Source: Caulobacteraceae bacterium (lineage in GTDB: Bacteria > Pseudomonadota > Alphaproteobacteria > Caulobacterales > Caulobacteraceae). Taken from it: 64,000 nucleotides of DNA. Under the pieces are notes generated by a model. The model had not been told where the DNA came from. It made no database searches and was given only the letters and a program-made list of their open reading frames with translations. The stretch lies in contig CANJME010000005.1 of the NCBI GenBank assembly GCA_947475875.1, forward strand, positions 99,119 through 163,118, given 5' to 3'. How positions within the stretch are numbered: the stretch's first letter is position 1; the number at the start of each line of letters is the position of its first letter. Shown here one piece after another: positions 48,229 to 57,230 of this stretch. The translations under genes and the position numbers were made by a program.

Positions 48229-49043
48229 CCCTCGACCGACTTCCTCCCATCCGCGACAGCCTGACCGAGCACGGGCTGACGGCGAAGAAGGCCTTCGGCC
48301 AGCACTTCCTGCTCGACCTCAATATCACCGCCAAGATCGTCCGCTTCGCCGCCCTGCCGCAGAGGGCTCGCGTCATCGAAGTGGGTCCTGGCCCGGGCGG
48401 CCTCACGCGCGCCCTGATCGCCGCCGGCGCCCAGGTCGTCGCCATTGAAAAAGACACGCGCTTTCTGCCGCTGCTGGACGAACTCGCCGCCGCCGCCGAC
48501 GGCCGGTTGACCGTCATCCAGGCCGACGCCCTTGAGGCCGACGAGACTGCGCTTGCCGGCGGCGAGCCGGCGCACATCGTCTCCAACCTGCCCTACAATG
48601 TCGGCACGCCCCTGCTGATCAAGTGGCTGACCGGGCCCTTCCGCCCGGCCTCCATGACCTTGATGTTCCAGAAGGAAGTCGCCCAGCGCATTGTCGCCGC
48701 ACCCGGCTCGGACGCCTATGGCCGCCTCTCGGTGATCTGTCAGGCGGTCTCCAGCGCTCGCATCGTCATGGACCTGCCGGCCCGCGCTTTTACCCCGCCA
48801 CCCAAGGTCGCCTCGGCGGTGGTGCGTATCGAGCCCCTGCCAACGTCTCCCCCGCCCGCCCTCATCGCGGCGCTGGAAAAGCTGACCGCCGCGGCCTTCG
48901 GGCAGCGCCGCAAGATGCTGCGTTCCAGCCTCAAGTCCCTTGGTGGCGAGACCCTCTGCGCCGCCGCCGGCATCGACCCCTCCCGCCGCGCCGAAACCCT
49001 CAGCGTCGCTGAATTCCTCAGCCTGGCCGAGCGCCTCGTCTGA
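48225..49043 (+). CDS. rsmA: 16S rRNA dimethyladenosine transferase (KsgA)
   Basis: A 272-residue RsmA/KsgA. It has KKAFGQHFLLDLNITAKIV, SAM motif EVGPGPGGLTRALI, catalytic-loop NLPYNVGTPLLIKWL, and the C-terminal FGQRRKMLRSSLKSLGG. It dimethylates two adjacent adenines in helix 45 of 16S rRNA. GTG at 48225 overlaps the pdxA stop (GTGA) and puts the conserved N-terminus in place; an upstream in-frame ATG lies deep in pdxA. Confidence 0.96.
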   Translation: MTLDRLPPIRDSLTEHGLTAKKAFGQHFLLDLNITAKIVRFAALPQRARVIEVGPGPGGLTRALIAAGAQVVAIEKDTRFLPLLDELAAAADGRLTVIQADALEADETALAGGEPAHIVSNLPYNVGTPLLIKWLTGPFRPASMTLMFQKEVAQRIVAAPGSDAYGRLSVICQAVSSARIVMDLPARAFTPPPKVASAVVRIEPLPTSPPPALIAALEKLTAAAFGQRRKMLRSSLKSLGGETLCAAAGIDPSRRAETLSVAEFLSLAERLV

Positions 49044-49078
49044 ACTGCCACAACCAATCGCCGACTGAGGCGTTCTCC

Positions 49079-49153
49079 ATGCTCGGGACGACATTCGCCG
49101 CCAGCCGCGTCCGGCTGCACGGAATCGAACGCCAAAGGACATACCCTCCATGA
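49079..49153 (+). CDS. Possible 24-residue upstream ORF before the repeat protein
   Basis: ATG at 49079, preceded by GAGG 8 bases upstream, opens a frame of 24 codons (MLGTTFAASRVRLHG onward) whose TGA overlaps the ATG of the next gene (ATGA). The downstream gene itself has only a weak, distant GGAC. Translational coupling is possible, but the peptide is too short to judge by sequence. Confidence 0.3.
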   Translation: MLGTTFAASRVRLHGIERQRTYPP

Positions 49154-50325
49154 AACGCACTCTCATCACCCTCCTCGCCGGCGCGGCGCTGATCGCCAGC
49201 ACGGGCGCGCCCACCTTCGCCACCGCCCAGCGCTCGGGCATTCCGGACATCTTCCAGAGCATCAATGATCGCCAGGCCGAACTCGACGCCCGCATCGACG
49301 CCGGCGTACGCGATCGCTCGCTTACCGCCGCCGAGGCCGCCCAGCTTCGCTCTGAATTCAAGGCCCTTGCGCAGCTTGAGGCCCAGTATCGCGCCAGCGG
49401 CAACTCCCTTTCCATCGGCGAGCGTGCTGATCTTGATCTGCGCTTCGACGCCCTCGGCGACCGTATCCGCTCCAATCGCAACGACGACGAGCGTGGCCGC
49501 GGCGGCCCGCCCCAGACCATCGACCAGCGCCAGGCCGATCTCGACGCCCGCATCGACGCCGGCGTGCGCGACGGCTCACTTACCAAGGCCGAGGCGGCCC
49601 AATTGCAGTCTGATTTCGATTCGATCGCGCGCCTCGAAGCCCAGTATCGTTCCAGCGGCGGGGTTCTCACCGCCAATGAGCGCGCCGATCTCGACCAGCG
49701 CTTCGACGCCCTGGCCGCCAGCATCCGCGACAACCGCAACGACAATGATGGCCGCGATGGCCGCGGCGGACCTTTCCAAACCCCCAGCCAGCGGCAAGGC
49801 GAACTCGACCGGCGCATTGATCAGGCCGTGCGCGATCGCTCGCTGACGGCCGCCGCGGCGGCGCAAATCCGCGTCGACTTTCAGGCGCTGGTGAGGCTGG
49901 AAAACCAGTATCGCGGCGGGCCGGGCGGCTTGACCGGCGCTGAGCGCGCTGACCTCGATCGGCGTTTCAATCAGCTCTCGGCCCGAGTCACCGACAATCG
50001 CAACAACGCCGGCGATCGCCGCTGGACTAATCTGGACCAGCGCCAGGCGGCCTTCAACGAGCGTCTGGACCGCGCCGTCCGCGACGGCCGTGTCGGCCAG
50101 CGTGACGCCTCCAGCCTGCGCGCCGAGTTTACCCAGCTCGCCGGGGTGGAATCCCAGTATCGCCGCAGCCCTCCGGGTATCACCCCCCAGGAGCGCACCG
50201 ACCTCAACAACCGCTTTGACCGCCTGGAAGCGGCTTACCGCAACCTGGTCAATAACGGCCGCTACAGCGACGGCCAGCGTCAGTACGACAACCTGTTCGA
50301 CTACATGCTCGGCTTGAGCCGGTAG
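49150..50325 (+). CDS. Secreted protein with four 73-residue repeats
   Basis: A 391-residue protein with a signal peptide (LLAGAALIASTGAPTFATA) and four tandem repeats of exactly 73 residues at about 39-111, 125-197, 213-285 and 296-368, separated by linkers of 13, 15 and 10 residues. Each repeat runs RQxxLDxRIDxxVRDxSLT, AQLxxxFxxLxxLExQYR, then ERADLDxRFDxLxxxI, with two related helical halves. The D-G-S-L-T-x-x-E spacing looks superficially EF-hand-like. The linkers are Asp/Asn/Gly/Arg-rich. Not a family I recognise; a role in the periplasm or on the surface is inferred from the signal peptide. Confidence 0.85.
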   Translation: MKRTLITLLAGAALIASTGAPTFATAQRSGIPDIFQSINDRQAELDARIDAGVRDRSLTAAEAAQLRSEFKALAQLEAQYRASGNSLSIGERADLDLRFDALGDRIRSNRNDDERGRGGPPQTIDQRQADLDARIDAGVRDGSLTKAEAAQLQSDFDSIARLEAQYRSSGGVLTANERADLDQRFDALAASIRDNRNDNDGRDGRGGPFQTPSQRQGELDRRIDQAVRDRSLTAAAAAQIRVDFQALVRLENQYRGGPGGLTGAERADLDRRFNQLSARVTDNRNNAGDRRWTNLDQRQAAFNERLDRAVRDGRVGQRDASSLRAEFTQLAGVESQYRRSPPGITPQERTDLNNRFDRLEAAYRNLVNNGRYSDGQRQYDNLFDYMLGLSR

Positions 50326-50327
50326 AC

Positions 50328-50376
50328 GCGCTCAAGCAGCGCGGCGAATGCCGAGCGTTAGCGCAACGTAAAAAGC
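50328..50376 (+). repeat. Post-stop short repeat, family 2 copy 2
   Basis: GCGCTCAAG at the start, inner hairpin CGGC-gaat-GCCG, and closing GTTAGCGCAACGTAAAAAGC. It begins 3 bases after the stop of the repeat-protein gene and ends against the gmk stop. Confidence 0.75.
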
Positions 50377-51018
50377 CTATTCGAGGGGCTCGTCCAGCAG
50401 CCGTTGGACGAGCCCTTCCAGCCCCAACACCCGCTGGCGCTTCAGCTTCTCGGCGCGATAGATGGCTTCCAGCTCGATGTAGGTCTCGTCGACGTCGTCG
50501 TTGACCAGCACATAGTCGTACTCGTTCCAGTGCGGGATCTCTCCATAGGCCCGTCCCAGCCGCCTCTGGATCACATCTTCCCGGTCCTGGGCCCGGGCGT
50601 GCAGCCTGCGCGACAGGTCCTTCATACTGGGCGGCAGGATGAAGATGCGCACTACATCGCCCGGCGCGTTTTTCGCCACCTGCTGGGCGCCCTGCCAGTC
50701 GATGTCGAACAGCACATCGCGCCCCGCCTCGACCCGGCCCATCACCTCGTCCTTGGGCGTGCCATAGCGGTGCTCGTGCACGTGGGCCCACTCCAGAAAG
50801 GCGCTCCGTTTCAACAGGTCGTCGAACTGTTTCTTGTCGATGAAATGGTATTCCCGCCCGTTCTTCTCGCCAGGCCGGGGATCGCGCGTCGTCGCCGAGA
50901 CCGACAGCACAATGTCTGGATGATCCTCGGCCAGCCGGCGGCACAGCGTTGTCTTGCCCGCCCCCGACGGCGAGGAAATCACCAGCATGATGCCCCGGCG
51001 GGGTCCGTTACTCGACAT
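50377..51018 (-). CDS. gmk: Guanylate kinase
   Basis: A 213-residue GMP kinase. It has P-loop SSPSGAGKTTLCRRL, SVSATTRDPRPGEKNGREYHF, FLEWAHVHEHRYGTP and DIDWQGAQQV. It makes GDP from GMP. The ATG at 51018 overlaps the yicC stop by 11 bases; the longer frame from 51045 adds unconserved residues. It is the last gene of the long fab-mltG minus-strand series. Confidence 0.97.
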   Translation of the reverse strand: MSSNGPRRGIMLVISSPSGAGKTTLCRRLAEDHPDIVLSVSATTRDPRPGEKNGREYHFIDKKQFDDLLKRSAFLEWAHVHEHRYGTPKDEVMGRVEAGRDVLFDIDWQGAQQVAKNAPGDVVRIFILPPSMKDLSRRLHARAQDREDVIQRRLGRAYGEIPHWNEYDYVLVNDDVDETYIELEAIYRAEKLKRQRVLGLEGLVQRLLDEPLE

Positions 51019-51892
51019 TCTGAACCTGCTCGCGGAACTGCTCAATCACCGCTTTTAATTCGAGTCCCACCGCTGTCAGCGCCGTGGTCGCCGATTTCGA
51101 GCACAGGGTATTGGCCTCGCGCATGAATTCCTGGGTCAGGAAATCCAGCCTTCGACCTGCCGCCTGATCGCCGGAGAGCAACGCCCGCGCCGCCGCCACG
51201 TGGGTCGCCAGCCGGTCCAGCTCCTCGCGCACATCGGCCTTGGCGGCCAGCACCGCGGCTTCCTGCACAATGCGCTCCTCATAGTCCGCCGCTTCGGGCG
51301 CCAATTCCGCGAGGCGCTTGACGAACCGTTCGCGCACATAGGCCGGCTGCTCGGCGGCATTCGCCTCGGCCTGACTCACCAACTCGGCGATCCGCGCCAC
51401 CTGGCCCTCAAGAATCGGCAAGAGCGCCCGGCCCTCATCCAGCCGCGCGGCTTTCAGCGCATCCAGCACATGGTCGATGCTGACCGCCATGGCCGCCTCA
51501 ACCGCCTCGCGCGCCTCGGCGTCGTCGGTGTCGTCCGCCGCCTCGACCACCCCGCGCAGTCCCAGCAGCCCGTCCAGGCGGGGGGCCAGCGCCTTGCCCT
51601 CCAGCAGATAGGGCTCGCCGATCCGCAGATACTCGTCCAGCTGCGCCGTATTGATCCGAAGCTGCCCGGCCGCCTCGCTGCGTTTGGCCGACAGTCCAAC
51701 GTTCAGCTGCCCGCGCTGAAACCTCGCCTGCGCCCCGTCACGCGCAGCCTTCTCCAGGGCGTCAAATCTCGGCGGCCCACGAAACCGGGCCTCCAGCGTC
51801 CGTCCATTGACCGAGCGCGCCTCCACCGTCCACGACCACCCGCCCAGCGCCCCGTCCTCGCGGGCGAACCCGGTCATGCCTGAAAGGGCCAT
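51008..51892 (-). CDS. yicC: YicC-family endoribonuclease
   Basis: A 294-residue YicC/YloC protein. It starts MALSGMTGFAREDG with VEARSVNGRTLEARFRGP and ends with the DUF1732 segment GRRLDFLTQEFMREANTLCSKS. E. coli YicC is an RNase acting on small RNA; no further specificity can be read. The ATG at 51892 shares a base with the mltG stop. The next gene is gmk, as is common in this family. Confidence 0.92.
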   Translation of the reverse strand: MALSGMTGFAREDGALGGWSWTVEARSVNGRTLEARFRGPPRFDALEKAARDGAQARFQRGQLNVGLSAKRSEAAGQLRINTAQLDEYLRIGEPYLLEGKALAPRLDGLLGLRGVVEAADDTDDAEAREAVEAAMAVSIDHVLDALKAARLDEGRALLPILEGQVARIAELVSQAEANAAEQPAYVRERFVKRLAELAPEAADYEERIVQEAAVLAAKADVREELDRLATHVAAARALLSGDQAAGRRLDFLTQEFMREANTLCSKSATTALTAVGLELKAVIEQFREQVQNVE

Positions 51893-52965
51893 CAGCGAGC
51901 CTTGCCCTTCGAAATTTCTGCCGATTTTTCCGCAGGTTGTTCTGGCTTTTTCGCGTCCGGACTTTCCAGCTGCCGCCATCGGGCGACGTTGCGATTGTGC
52001 TCCTCGAGTGTGCTGGCGAACGCATGTCCCCCGGTCCCGTCGGCCACGAAGAATATCTCCTCGCCCGGCGGCGGCGCCATCACCGCAGCCAGCGACGCGC
52101 GGCCCGGGTTGCAGATCGCCGTCGGCGGCAGGCCGGGGATGAAATAGGTATTGTGCGGGCTGGGCGACTTCAGTTCGCTCTCGCGAATGCCCCGCCCCAA
52201 TGGCCGGCCGTGTGACACGTCATAAATAATCGTCGGATCGGACTCGAGCTTCATGCCCTTGAGCAGCCGGTTCACGAACACCCGCGCGATCCTGGGCCGC
52301 TCCGAGGCTAGCGCCGTCTCCTTCTCGACGATCGAAGCCAGGATCACCGCCTCTTCCGCCGTCTTGATCGGCAGGTCCTCGGCCCGCTGGGCCCAGAGAT
52401 TCCCAAGCAGCGTATCGCGCGCCGCCATCATCCGCGCCAGCACAGCCGATCGGTCCTCGCCGCGCTGGTATTCATAGGTTTCCGGCAGGATCGAGCCTTC
52501 GGGCGGAACCGGCGCGGACCCCACCAGCAATGGCTGGGCCATCAGCGCCTCAATAGCCATCTCCGAGGTCATGCCCTCGGGGATCGTCACCATGTGGTGC
52601 ACAACTTCGCCGCGCCGGATCTTGCCCAGCACGCTGGCCATTGAGGCCTTGCTGGGAAATTCATACTCCCCGGCCTTTAGGGTCCGAGCCGCGCCGGTCA
52701 GCTGCGCGGCGGCCGAAAAGATCGCCGATGAGCGCACCACGCCGGACTTGGCCAGTTGGGCTGCAATCTCGCGCACGCCCGCGCCCTGCCGCACCACCAC
52801 CACGCTGGGCTGGCCGGTCTTGTTGGCCGGGCCAGCGCCATTATAGGTCCAGAGCGCCCATCCGGTGGCCAGCAGGACAATAAAAAAAAGCGTCGCCAGC
52901 GCGCCCGAAGCGCCTGCCGCCAGCTGGCGCAGGAAGCCTTTTCGGGGCGCCTGGCCCTCGGTCAC
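51892..52965 (-). CDS. mltG: Endolytic murein transglycosylase MltG
   Basis: A 357-residue inner-membrane protein with one N-terminal TM segment (ALATLFFIVLLATGWALW), a LysM-like region, and the YceG domain. The catalytic Glu lies in ILASIVEKETALASERP, with VFVNRLLKGMKLESDPTIIYD, HNTYFIPGLPPTAICNPG and AVMAPPPGEEIFFVADGTGGHAFA following. It cuts nascent glycan strands to end polymerisation. It overlaps fabF by 4 bases. Confidence 0.95.
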   Translation of the reverse strand: MTEGQAPRKGFLRQLAAGASGALATLFFIVLLATGWALWTYNGAGPANKTGQPSVVVVRQGAGVREIAAQLAKSGVVRSSAIFSAAAQLTGAARTLKAGEYEFPSKASMASVLGKIRRGEVVHHMVTIPEGMTSEMAIEALMAQPLLVGSAPVPPEGSILPETYEYQRGEDRSAVLARMMAARDTLLGNLWAQRAEDLPIKTAEEAVILASIVEKETALASERPRIARVFVNRLLKGMKLESDPTIIYDVSHGRPLGRGIRESELKSPSPHNTYFIPGLPPTAICNPGRASLAAVMAPPPGEEIFFVADGTGGHAFASTLEEHNRNVARWRQLESPDAKKPEQPAEKSAEISKGKAR

Positions 52966-54245
52966 GAGACCTTCTTGAGCACCAGGGCGGCGTTGGTCCC
53001 GCCGAACCCGAAGCTGTTGGACATGGCCACGTCGATCTTCATCGGCTTGGCCTTGTGGGGAACCAGGTCGATGGCCGTCTCAACTGAGGGGTTGTCGAGA
53101 TTGACGGTGGGGGGCGCGATCTGATCGCGGATGGCCAGAGCCGTAAAGGCCGCTTCCACCGCGCCGGCCGCGCCCAGCAGGTGACCGATCGCGCCCTTGG
53201 TCGAAGACATGGTCGCCTTGCCGGCCGCATTGCCCAGCAGCCGCTCGACCGCGCGCAGTTCGATCTCATCGCCCAGCGGCGTCGAAGTGCCGTGGCTGTT
53301 GATATAGTCGATGTCGGCCGGCTCCACGTGGGCGTGGCCCAGCGCCATCTTCATGGCCCGGAAACCGCCGTTGCCGTCCTCGGCCGGCGCGGTCACGTGA
53401 TAGGCGTCGCCCGCCAGACCATAGCCCGCCACCTCGGCGTAGACCTTGGCCCCGCGCTTCTTGGCGTGCTCGTATTCTTCCAGCACCAGGATGCCCGCGC
53501 CCTCACCCATGATGAAGCCTTCGCGGTCCTTGTCGTAGGGGCGAGACGCCTGCTGGGGCCGGTCGTTGAAGCCGGTGGCCATGGCGCGCGCCGCCACGAA
53601 CCCGGCGATGCCGATCTTGCAGATGGCAGCCTCCGCCCCGCCGGCGATCATCACATCGGCATCGCCGAACATGATCAGGCGTGACGCATCGCCGATGGCA
53701 TGCGCGCCCGTGGCGCAGGCCGTCACCACCGAATGGTTCGGCCCTTTAAAGCCGTAGCGGATCGACACCTGTCCCGAGGCCAGATTGGCCAGCGCGGACG
53801 GGATAAAGAACGGCCCCACCCGCCGCGGTCCCTTGACCTCCATCTCCACCGCCTGGTCGGCGATGGTGGAAAGCCCACCTATCCCTGATCCGATGATGAC
53901 CCCGGTGCGCTCCTTGTCCTCTTCGGTTTCTGGAACCCAGCCGGAATCCTTCACCGCCTCGTCTGAAGCGGCCATGGCGTAGAGGATGAAATCGTCGACC
54001 CGGCGCTGATCGCGCGGGCTCATGGTCTGGTCGGGATCATAGCTGCCGGGCACGTCCGGCCCGCCGCCGCCCCGCCCGTCGACGCGCGGCACTTCGCAGG
54101 CGATCTCGCAGCCGTAGCCTTCCGGATCGAAGCTGGAAATCCGCCCACAGCCGCTTTCGCCGGCCAGAAGCTTTTTCCACGTGATCTCGGTCCCCCAGCC
54201 AAGGGGGGTGAGCAAGCCTATGCCGGTGATAACGACGCGGCGCAT
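52962..54245 (-). CDS. fabF: Beta-ketoacyl-ACP synthase II
   Basis: A 427-residue condensing enzyme with Cys in VTACATGAHAIGDA, His in NSHGTSTPLGDEIE and KGAIGHLLGAAGAVEAA, ending NSFGFGGTNAALVLKK. It elongates acyl-ACP in fatty acid synthesis. Its start is 40 bases from the acpP stop, the normal acpP-fabF pair, and the operon continues into mltG. Confidence 0.97.
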   Translation of the reverse strand: MRRVVITGIGLLTPLGWGTEITWKKLLAGESGCGRISSFDPEGYGCEIACEVPRVDGRGGGGPDVPGSYDPDQTMSPRDQRRVDDFILYAMAASDEAVKDSGWVPETEEDKERTGVIIGSGIGGLSTIADQAVEMEVKGPRRVGPFFIPSALANLASGQVSIRYGFKGPNHSVVTACATGAHAIGDASRLIMFGDADVMIAGGAEAAICKIGIAGFVAARAMATGFNDRPQQASRPYDKDREGFIMGEGAGILVLEEYEHAKKRGAKVYAEVAGYGLAGDAYHVTAPAEDGNGGFRAMKMALGHAHVEPADIDYINSHGTSTPLGDEIELRAVERLLGNAAGKATMSSTKGAIGHLLGAAGAVEAAFTALAIRDQIAPPTVNLDNPSVETAIDLVPHKAKPMKIDVAMSNSFGFGGTNAALVLKKVS

Positions 54246-54285
54246 GATTTTACCTTGAGCCTTTTCGGCGAGTCGGGAGGGAAGC

Positions 54286-54522
54286 TTACCCCACCTTCTC
54301 CGAAATGAACTTCACCGCATCGCCGACGGTCTGAATATGCTCAGCGGCGTCATCGGGGATCTCAATGTCGAATTCTTCTTCGAACGCCATCACCAGCTCG
54401 ACATTATCGAGGCTGTCAGCGCCCAGATCGTCAATGAACGCCGCCTTTTCGGTGACCTTTTCAGGATCGGCGTCCAGGTGCTCGATAACGATCTTGCGAA
54501 CCCGTTCGAGAATGTCGGACAT
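54286..54522 (-). CDS. acpP: Acyl carrier protein
   Basis: A 78-residue acidic ACP. Phosphopantetheine attaches at Ser37 in [18 protein letters not shown], ending [20 protein letters not shown]. It carries growing acyl chains for FabD, FabG and FabF encoded around it. Confidence 0.98.
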   Translation of the reverse strand: MSDILERVRKIVIEHLDADPEKVTEKAAFIDDLGADSLDNVELVMAFEEEFDIEIPDDAAEHIQTVGDAVKFISEKVG

Positions 54523-54629
54523 CAGTGAATTACCTTTTCGTTTGGTTGGACCCCGCCAGTTCCCGGCGGGATCAAATCGAAATTTCGCCTAGCACGTTCC
54601 TTTTTGCTCGCCTAGCGGGCGGCTAAAAA

Positions 54630-55370
54630 TCAAACCATCGCCATGCCGCCGTTCACGTGCAGGGTTGAACCCGTCACATAGGCCGCCTCGTCGCTGGCAA
54701 GGTAAACGACGGCGGCCGCCACTTCGGCGCCCGTGCCCAGCCGATCGGCCGGAATTTGGCCCATAATCGCCGCCTTTTGCGCTTCGGTCAGGCCGTCGGT
54801 CATCGGGCTTTCGATAAAGCCGGGCGCCACGCAATTGACCGTCACATTGCGGCTGGCCACTTCCTGGGCGAGGGCCTTGGAAAAGCCGATCATCCCGGCC
54901 TTCGAGGCCGCATAGTTGGTCTGTCCGCCGTTGCCGGTCACGCCCACAACCGAGGTGATTCCGATGATTCGCCCCGTTCTGCGCTTCATCATACCGCGCA
55001 ACGCCGCCCGGCTCAGACGGAAATAGCTCTCCAGATTGACCCGGATCACCGCCTCCCAGTCCTCATCCTTCATACGCAACAGCAAACCGTCGCGCGTGAT
55101 GCCGGCATTGGCCACGAGGATATCCACCGGAGCGCCCGCCGCCTCTTCCGCCGTCGCGATCAGCCCGTCCACCGCGGCCGGATCGGACAGATTGCAGGCC
55201 AGAGGCGTCACCCGCCCGCCCAAATCACCCGCCAGACTGGTCAGCGCCTCGAGCCGGGTGCCCGAAATCACCACATGCGCGCCCTGGGCGTGCAGCGCCC
55301 GGGCGATGGCCCCGCCAATCCCCCCCGAAGCGCCGGTCACAAGCGCGGTTTTGCCAGTCAGGTCGAACAT
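54630..55370 (-). CDS. fabG: 3-oxoacyl-ACP reductase
   Basis: A 246-residue short-chain dehydrogenase. It has the NADP motif TGASGGIGGAIARAL, NAGITRDGLLLRMKDEDWE, and the catalytic ITSVVGVTGNGGQTNYAASKAG (Ser, Tyr, Lys), ending YVTGSTLHVNGGMAM. It reduces 3-oxoacyl-ACP. It lies between fabD and acpP, separated from fabD by a pair of hairpin repeats. Confidence 0.97.
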   Translation of the reverse strand: MFDLTGKTALVTGASGGIGGAIARALHAQGAHVVISGTRLEALTSLAGDLGGRVTPLACNLSDPAAVDGLIATAEEAAGAPVDILVANAGITRDGLLLRMKDEDWEAVIRVNLESYFRLSRAALRGMMKRRTGRIIGITSVVGVTGNGGQTNYAASKAGMIGFSKALAQEVASRNVTVNCVAPGFIESPMTDGLTEAQKAAIMGQIPADRLGTGAEVAAAVVYLASDEAAYVTGSTLHVNGGMAMV

Positions 55371-55397
55371 AATAGGGGTCTCCAGGTACTATTTTTT

Positions 55398-55511
55398 ATC
55401 CGCTCACCCCGGCGAATGCCGGGGCCCAGATCGAAAGACTCGGTATTTCCAGCAAGGACTCGAATTCCGCTGCTTGAATCTGGGTCCCGGCGTTCGCCGG
55501 GATGAGCGGAT
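55398..55511. repeat. Inverted pair of covarying hairpins between fabG and fabD
   Basis: Segments 55398-55431 and 55478-55511 are inverted copies matching at 31 of 34 positions. Each has its own hairpin: CCCCGGC-gaat-GCCGGGG in one and TCCCGGC-gaac-GCCGGGA in the other, so a C-G pair became T-A without loss of the stem. A 46-base spacer lies between them. The outer ends ATCCGCTCA pair as well. Confidence 0.8.
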
Positions 55512-55533
55512 CATTATATGCATCCGCGCGCCG

Positions 55534-56478
55534 CTAAGGTGATTTCGCAAACGCTTCGATATCCGCCGGCCCGTTCAGAGCCACGGCCTCAGCGTCCAGC
55601 GCGATGCGTTTGGCCATACCTGACAAGACCTTGCCGGCCCCCGCCTCGGCAAAGCGGGTAACCCGCCCCTCGCCGGCCAGCCATTCCATGCTCTCGCGCC
55701 AGCGCACCCGGCCCGTCACCTGCTCGACCAGCAGCCGGCGGATTGTCTCCGGATCATGCACCGGCCGGGCCGTCACATTGGCCACCAGGGCCGCGCGCGG
55801 CTGGACGATCAGCGCGCCCGCCAGAGCGTGGGCCATCTCGTCGGCCGCCGGCTGCATCAGCGGGCAATGGAACGGCGCCGAGACGTTCAACGGAATAGCC
55901 CGCGCGCCAAGTTCCTTGGCTTTCTCGATGGCGAGGTCCACCGCGGCCTTGTCGCCCGAGATCACCACATTGCCGGCGTTGTTATCGTTGGCCACCACGC
56001 AGACGCCCACGACCGACCCGGCCTTCGCGGCCTCTTCGGCCAGCGCCACATCGCTCTTGGGCCCGATCAGGGAGGCCATTGCCCCGGCCCCCACCGGAAC
56101 CGCCCGCTGCATGGCCTGGCCGCGCAACTTGAGCAGCCGTGCCGTGTCGGCCAGACTGACCGACCCGGCAGCCGCCAGGGCGGAATATTCGCCCAGGCTA
56201 TGCCCGGCCACGAAAGCCGCGCGCTCCACCGCTACCCCGAAATCCATTTCCAGCACCCTCATGACCGCCAGGCTCACCGCCATCAGCGCCGGCTGGGCGT
56301 TTTCGGTCAGAGTCAGATCTTCGATCGGCCCCTCGCGCATCAGCCGCGACAGGTTTTGCGACAGGGCATCGTCCACTTCCTGGAAAACCGCACGGGCGGT
56401 CGCAAACGCCTCGGCCAGGTCTGCGCCCATGCCGACCGATTGGCTGCCCTGTCCAGGAAAGAGAAACGCAAGGCTCAT
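55534..56478 (-). CDS. fabD: Malonyl-CoA-ACP transacylase
   Basis: A 314-residue FabD. It has FLFPGQGSQSVGMGADL, the nucleophile motif GHSLGEYSALAAAG, and APFHCPLMQPA with the catalytic His. It loads malonyl onto ACP. It is first in the fabD-fabG-acpP-fabF series and divergent from the redoxin gene. Confidence 0.97.
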   Translation of the reverse strand: MSLAFLFPGQGSQSVGMGADLAEAFATARAVFQEVDDALSQNLSRLMREGPIEDLTLTENAQPALMAVSLAVMRVLEMDFGVAVERAAFVAGHSLGEYSALAAAGSVSLADTARLLKLRGQAMQRAVPVGAGAMASLIGPKSDVALAEEAAKAGSVVGVCVVANDNNAGNVVISGDKAAVDLAIEKAKELGARAIPLNVSAPFHCPLMQPAADEMAHALAGALIVQPRAALVANVTARPVHDPETIRRLLVEQVTGRVRWRESMEWLAGEGRVTRFAEAGAGKVLSGMAKRIALDAEAVALNGPADIEAFAKSP

Positions 56479-56627
56479 GATGACAGGTCCCGTTCATATT
56501 CAGGGGTGCAGGGTTAGGGGAATCTCGGCAGAGCGGCAAGAACACGGATATTGCTCCGGCTCGTCTTTTGGGAGAAAAGCTGCCCCAATTGCGGCAGGAC
56601 TGTCGCAAACTGGATTGGAGGATCCTC

Positions 56628-57206
56628 ATGAACCGTATGCTTTTGACCGCCGGCGCCGTCTCGGCGCTTCTGGCCGGCCCCGCCCTGGCCGCCGCGCTTG
56701 CGGTCGGCGCCGCCGCCCCCGACTTCAACCTGACCGCCTACAAGGCCGGCGAGCCGTTCCAGTTCAATCTGAAGAACGAACTGAAGAAGGGCCCGGTCGT
56801 GCTCTACTTCTTCCCGGGCGCCTACACGGCCGGCTGTAACATCGAGGCCCAGGCCTTCGCCGCCAAGATGGCCGACTTCCGCGCTGCGGGCGCGCAAGTG
56901 GTCGGCGTCACCGCCGGCTTCGGAACCACCGCCAAGGCCGACCCTTCCAAACCCTACACTAACCTCAACGAAGCGGTCGCCGAGTTCTCCAAGACCCACT
57001 GCAACGGCGAGTTCCCGGTGGTTGTGGCCGACAGCAAGCTGGTCGACGCCTACGGCGTGCCGCTCACGCAGCGTCCGGGCTGGTCGGACCGCTCGTCGTT
57101 CGTGATCAGCAAGGACGACAAGGTGGTTTATTCCTTCTCGAACCTCAGCCCCAACGACCACATCCCGAACACGCTGAAGGCGGTTCAGGACCTGAAGGGC
57201 AAATAA
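56628..57206 (+). CDS. Exported peroxiredoxin (AhpC/TSA family)
   Basis: A 192-residue protein with a signal peptide (MLLTAGAVSALLAGPALAAA) and a redoxin fold. The peroxidatic motif FFPGAYTAGCNIEAQ has Thr67 and Cys70 (TxxC). A second Cys in KTHCNGEFPVV could be the resolving residue. ATG 56628 follows GGAGG 6 bases upstream. It probably reduces peroxides in the periplasm. It is divergent from fabD. Confidence 0.87.
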   Translation: MNRMLLTAGAVSALLAGPALAAALAVGAAAPDFNLTAYKAGEPFQFNLKNELKKGPVVLYFFPGAYTAGCNIEAQAFAAKMADFRAAGAQVVGVTAGFGTTAKADPSKPYTNLNEAVAEFSKTHCNGEFPVVVADSKLVDAYGVPLTQRPGWSDRSSFVISKDDKVVYSFSNLSPNDHIPNTLKAVQDLKGK

Positions 57207-57230
57207 CCCCCTTCAAACAACGTCATGAAA

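Noticed and set aside
48132..49817. 561-codon minus-strand open frame opposite rsmA and the repeat protein
   Set aside because: It spans two genes and an intergenic gap on the other strand, and its apparent repeats are the antisense image of the four-repeat protein.
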